DNA of 7,735 nt from Deltaproteobacteria bacterium (lineage in GTDB: Bacteria > Myxococcota_A > UBA9160): positions 5,185-12,919 of the forward strand of contig DOUU01000456.1 in NCBI GenBank assembly GCA_003520425.1. Direction: 5' to 3'. Positions 4,883-7,735 of this stretch are shown here, piece by piece (within the stretch, counting starts at the first letter, position 1; the number at the start of each line of letters is the position of its first letter). A program made the translations under genes and the position numbers. The notes under the pieces are model-generated. The model was not told the origin of the DNA. It saw only the letters and a program-made list of their open reading frames with translations, and searched no databases.

Positions 4883-5665
4883 ATGCTGCTCGGCGGGAAG
4901 ATCGCCATTGTCTCTGGCATCGGACCGGGTCTGGGTCGCGACGCGGCGCTTGCCCTGGCCCACGCAGGGGCCGACCTCGCGATTGCGGCGCGGAGTGAAG
5001 CGAGCCTTCGCAGCGTGGAGAAGGAACTCGAGGCGCTTGGCCGTCGCGTGCTCCGCGTCCGGACGGATATCACCCAGAAGGCGGATTGCCTCCGCCTTGT
5101 GGAGGAGACTCGCAAGGCCTTCGGCAAGATCGACGTGCTCGTAAACAACGCCTTCCATCCCGGGCACTTTGTCCCGATCGAGAACGACGACGTCGAAGCC
5201 ACATGGCGCACTCCCTTCGACGTCAACGTGCTCGGGACGATCAAGCTCACGCAGGCTGTGCTGCCGGTCATGAAGGCACAGCACAGCGGCTCGATCGTGA
5301 TGATCAACTCGATGATCATCCGCCAGCCGCTGCCCATGATGGCGGGATACGCGGCCTCGAAGGCCGCCCTCATGGCGGCGACCAAGACTCTGGCGCGAGA
5401 GGTCGGAGCCTATGGGATCCGCGTCAATTCCGTGGTCCCCGGCTACATCTGGGGACCATCCCTCGAAGGCTATTTTGCGATGCAGGCAAAGCAGCAGGGG
5501 GTCGACGCGAAGGCGGTGTATGACAGCGTCGCCAAACAGATCGCGCTTGGACACATCCCGACCTCGGAGGAGATTGCCGGAGCCATCGTCTTCTTTGCCT
5601 CCGACCTCTCGCGGGTTGTGACGGGCCAATCCCTCGATGTGAACGGCGGTCACGAGCTGCACTGA
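4883..5665 (+). CDS. SDR oxidoreductase with GxGPGLG motif, NADP-type, 260 aa
   Basis: This is a divergent classical SDR. The cofactor motif is SGIGPGLG (residues 11-18), with Ser in place of the usual Thr. Arg37 after the second strand (IAARSE) suggests NADP(H), unlike the two other SDRs here. NNAF (88-91) replaces NNAG. The catalytic residues Asn115, Ser143, Tyr156 and Lys160 (YAASK) are all present, so activity is expected. A segment of about 25 residues after VPGYIWGPSLEG (YFAMQAKQQGVDAKAVYDSV) forms a longer substrate lid than in the preceding gene. The C-terminus SLDVNGGHELH is normal. It starts 10 bases after the previous stop, so the two are co-transcribed. The different cofactor type suggests that it does another step, or the opposite direction, on the same substrate. 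Confidence 0.92.
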   Translation: MLLGGKIAIVSGIGPGLGRDAALALAHAGADLAIAARSEASLRSVEKELEALGRRVLRVRTDITQKADCLRLVEETRKAFGKIDVLVNNAFHPGHFVPIENDDVEATWRTPFDVNVLGTIKLTQAVLPVMKAQHSGSIVMINSMIIRQPLPMMAGYAASKAALMAATKTLAREVGAYGIRVNSVVPGYIWGPSLEGYFAMQAKQQGVDAKAVYDSVAKQIALGHIPTSEEIAGAIVFFASDLSRVVTGQSLDVNGGHELH

Positions 5666-5749
5666 GCTTCGCGGCCAAGCTGGAGCTCTCGAGTCTCGAA
5701 GCAGCTCGCTCTGCGGCCTCCGCCGGCTCGCAAAGGCTCTTCCCCCGTC

Positions 5750-7036
5750 CTAGGGCCCGCTTTGCCCATCGCGGAAATGCCTCGCATAACGAAGCGGCGC
5801 CCCGCTCTCCCACGGCCGGTACTGGTTTGCGAACTCGATGCGCTCGCCAAGCGGCGGATGCGTGGACTCGAGCCACACCAGCCACGGGGCCGGCCACGGA
5901 TTGGAGAGGTTGCTGCTCTGGAGCTTCACGAATGCGCTGGCCAAAGCGTGATTGTCACGGGTGATCTCAAGGGCGAAGCGGTCTGCTTCATGCTCGAGGT
6001 GCCTGGAGAAGGCGTAGCCCAGGGGACCGAGCAAGAAGCCGTAGACCTGGACGAGCACGAGAACAAGAGGCAAGGACGCGAGGTCGCTCAGGGCGGCCGC
6101 GTGCGAACGCGCACCCAAGCGCCGCAGGATGGGCGGCGCCGTCCGGTGCACGGCATAGAGCGTGACCAAAAGGCCGAGAAAGAACACGGGAATCCACAGG
6201 AGGACGTGATCGAGCACGTAGTGGCCCATCTCATGCGCCATGACCGCAAGCACCTCATCCGGCGCGAGCCGGGCGAGGAGCGTGTCCCAGAGCACGATGC
6301 GCTGGGTCGCGCCGAGGCCATTTACGTACGCGTTCACCGTCTTCGTATCGACACTCTTGTCGACTTCGAAAACGCGGCCTCCTTCGATCCCTGCGCGCTC
6401 GGCCAGCGCCAGGATGCGCCTTTCGAGGGACGCGTCCTTCATCCGGCCGAAGTGGTTGTAAAGCGGCGCGACCCACACCGGCTCGACGACGTTGACAAAG
6501 CAGATGAACGGGATGGCCAGCAAGGAAAGCCACAGCCACCAGCGACGAGGAGATCTTCGGAGGAGGAGGTAGGGGACCCACAAGAGCGCAGCCGCGACGC
6601 CTCCCTCCAGGGCCCAGCTCACGAGCGCGTCGGAAATCCACTTCCCTTCCGTCTGGCCTGAGAGCCCGTAGGCGTGGGGCCGCAAAAACGTCGCGTACCA
6701 GTCGAAGGGAAGCCCGAGCACGAAGGCGACGGCGGTGTAGAGCAGCGCGTAGACAGCCGTCACGAAGAAGAAGTGGTTCGAAAGACGCCGTGCCAGCGCG
6801 ACCAGGCGGGCAGAGAGGCCGCTTGCGAAAATCACCGCAGGAACGGCGATCCCCCAGACGAGGCCCACGATCCAGACAAGGATCCCCGTGCGATACCAGC
6901 GCAGCGCGAGCTCCGACGGCTCGGGCACGGGAACCGGGGGCGGCGCCGCGACTCCCGCCGGGTCGGCGGCAAGAGCAGCCATCGCCCCCATGAGCGTCAA
7001 GGTGACGACGCCGATGACTTTGCAGGCGCGCGGCAT
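5750..7036 (-). CDS. M48-family (Ste24/CAAX protease 1-like) membrane zinc metalloprotease
   Basis: This is a 428-aa integral membrane endopeptidase. An N-terminal hydrophobic stretch (KVIGVVTLTLMGAMAALAA) looks like a signal peptide ending near ALA-A. Several membrane helices follow, then the block VWVAPLYNHFGRMKD and KTVNAYVNG typical of Ste24. The zinc motif HEMGH is at residues 268-272 (bases 6221-6235), and the third ligand is Glu348 in SRHLEHEAD, with Asp352. Two further helices lie between these, and STHPPLGERIEFA closes the domain. The family cleaves membrane-bound or unfolded substrates; bacteria lacking prenylation use it in membrane quality control, which is the likely role. The start at 7036 gives the family length; the frame is open further upstream, but that part runs into the divergent aquaporin gene and looks non-coding. 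It converges on the SDR gene with an 84-base gap lacking a clear terminator. Confidence 0.9.
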   Translation of the reverse strand: MPRACKVIGVVTLTLMGAMAALAADPAGVAAPPPVPVPEPSELALRWYRTGILVWIVGLVWGIAVPAVIFASGLSARLVALARRLSNHFFFVTAVYALLYTAVAFVLGLPFDWYATFLRPHAYGLSGQTEGKWISDALVSWALEGGVAAALLWVPYLLLRRSPRRWWLWLSLLAIPFICFVNVVEPVWVAPLYNHFGRMKDASLERRILALAERAGIEGGRVFEVDKSVDTKTVNAYVNGLGATQRIVLWDTLLARLAPDEVLAVMAHEMGHYVLDHVLLWIPVFFLGLLVTLYAVHRTAPPILRRLGARSHAAALSDLASLPLVLVLVQVYGFLLGPLGYAFSRHLEHEADRFALEITRDNHALASAFVKLQSSNLSNPWPAPWLVWLESTHPPLGERIEFANQYRPWESGAPLRYARHFRDGQSGP

Positions 7037-7151
7037 GAACGCAAAATACGCCGCATCGCCGCCTGTTGCAGCGGAGCCCGTTCCACCCGAGACCGAGAAA
7101 TCCGCGTGACTCGCAAGGGCCCCCGAGAGACAATCGCGACGGGAGGACCCC
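7037..7151. promoter_or_regulatory. Divergent promoter region between protease and aquaporin genes
   Basis: These 115 bases must hold promoters for both genes. On the minus strand TATTTT (about 7043-7048) lies only six bases before ATG 7036 and could be a -10 box, which would leave almost no leader. No convincing -35/-10 pair is seen for the aquaporin side, and I see no palindrome like the one at 4055. Confidence 0.35.
7141..7146 (+). promoter_or_regulatory. Ribosome binding site of aquaporin
   Basis: GGGAGG lies five bases before ATG 7152 and fixes the start of the aquaporin gene, which gives the family N-terminus without extra residues. Confidence 0.75.
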
Positions 7152-7735
7152 ATGTCCCTCGTCAAACGCTCGACGGCCGAGTTTGTCGGAACCTTTTGGC
7201 TCGTGCTGGGAGGCTGCGGCGCCGCGGTCCTCTCCGCGGCGTTCCCCCATGTGGGGATCGGCCTGCTCGGAGTCGCACTCGCATTCGGTCTCACTGTGCT
7301 CACCATGTGCTACGCGATCGGTCACATCTCCGGTGGGCACTTGAATCCGGCAGTCTCGGTGGGTCTCATGGCCGGCGGCAGGTTTCCCGCCTCGGATCTC
7401 CCCGCTTACGTCATCGCCCAGGTGGCGGGCGGGATCCTCGGCGCAGGCGTGCTCTACTTCATCGCATCGGGCAAGGAGGGGTTCGATCTCGCGGGCGGCC
7501 TCGCGTCGAATGGCTACGGCGACCACTCCCCCGGCCACTACACGCTCGCAGCCTGTTTCGTCACCGAGCTGGTGCTGAGCTTCATGTTCTTGTTCATCAT
7601 CCTCGGCTCCACGGACTCCCGCGCACCGAAGGGCTTCGCCCCTCTTGCGATCGGTCTCAGCCTCACGCTGATCCACTTGATCGGAATCCCGGTCACCAAC
7701 CTGTCGGTGAATCCGGCGCGCAGCACCGGGCCGGC
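7152..7735 (+). CDS. aqpZ: Aquaporin Z (water channel), 3' end outside the window
   Basis: The first 194 codons of a MIP-family water channel are present. It is very close to E. coli AqpZ throughout: [30 protein letters not shown], the first pore motif [12 protein letters not shown] (NPA at 65-67), [17 protein letters not shown], a [12 protein letters not shown] loop, and the second motif SVNPARST. Selectivity-filter residues Phe45, His175 and Arg190 match E. coli Phe43, His174 and Arg189. The fourth position, Thr183 in E. coli, is Leu184 here (codon 7701-7703). The protein sits in the inner membrane as a tetramer and lets water pass quickly during osmotic change. It diverges from the protease gene. 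The open frame runs off the end; about 35-40 residues are missing. Confidence 0.96.
   Translation, partial: MSLVKRSTAEFVGTFWLVLGGCGAAVLSAAFPHVGIGLLGVALAFGLTVLTMCYAIGHISGGHLNPAVSVGLMAGGRFPASDLPAYVIAQVAGGILGAGVLYFIASGKEGFDLAGGLASNGYGDHSPGHYTLAACFVTELVLSFMFLFIILGSTDSRAPKGFAPLAIGLSLTLIHLIGIPVTNLSVNPARSTGP

Noticed and set aside
4703..5662. Minus-strand 319-aa frame opposite the third SDR
   Set aside because: It mirrors the codon pattern of the plus-strand SDR; no domain is recognisable.
5666..5749. Terminator between the converging SDR and protease genes
   Set aside because: GCTTCG (5666-5671) and CGAAGC (5697-5702) can pair, but the loop is 25 bases and no T run follows; too weak to call.
5762..6661. 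Plus-strand 299-aa frame opposite the protease
   Set aside because: It is Arg/Glu/Gly-rich with no motif, and lies entirely antisense to a gene with intact zinc-binding motifs.
5750..7306. Long version of the M48 protease starting at 7306 (518 aa)
   Set aside because: The extra N-terminal 90 residues lie antisense to the aquaporin start, are low in hydrophobic structure and look non-coding. The signal-like segment begins at 7036.
6255..7676. Minus-strand 473-aa frame across the protease and aquaporin genes
   Set aside because: It is antisense to the aquaporin and out of frame with the protease; its composition is that of a shadow frame in GC-rich DNA.

Overview
The window is GC-rich, high-GC3 bacterial DNA (about two thirds G+C by eye). 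It has Shine-Dalgarno sites, 4-nt stop/start overlaps, and an AqpZ and an amylomaltase close to the proteobacterial types. This suggests a high-GC, probably Gram-negative heterotroph, for example a proteobacterial or myxobacterial relative. Nothing seen fixes the taxonomy further, and I see no RNA gene, insertion sequence, CRISPR array or phage gene.

Left part (1-2438, plus strand): the C-terminal third of a 4-alpha-glucanotransferase (malQ) enters from outside. About 300 bases follow with no supportable gene, then a doubtful 136-residue frame (920-1330). That frame overlaps the start of a clear polytopic acyltransferase of the NagX/HGSNAT (COG4299) type.

Centre (2428-5665): the most interesting part is a divergent cluster of short-chain dehydrogenases (SDRs). 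On the minus strand, two small unrecognised proteins (100 and 83 aa) and a 3alpha/20beta-hydroxysteroid-dehydrogenase-like SDR are joined by 4-nt overlaps. A broken nitroreductase gene follows. On the plus strand, two more SDR genes lie 10 bases apart. Between the two arms is an 18-bp perfect palindrome that overlaps a TATAAT box. It fits the pattern TnnAACnnGTTnnA, which is known for the TetR-family repressor KstR of sterol catabolism. The arrangement suggests a regulon that oxidises or reduces a hydroxylated lipid, steroid or terpenoid-like substrate, with all five genes controlled together. The substrate is not shown by the sequence.

Right part (5666-7735): a minus-strand Ste24-type M48 membrane metalloprotease converges on the last SDR gene. 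It diverges from an aquaporin Z gene, which runs out of the window before its stop.

The strongest leads are the palindromic operator, the two coupled unknown proteins that share it, and the nitroreductase remnant. There is no clear sign of a wholly new class of system.
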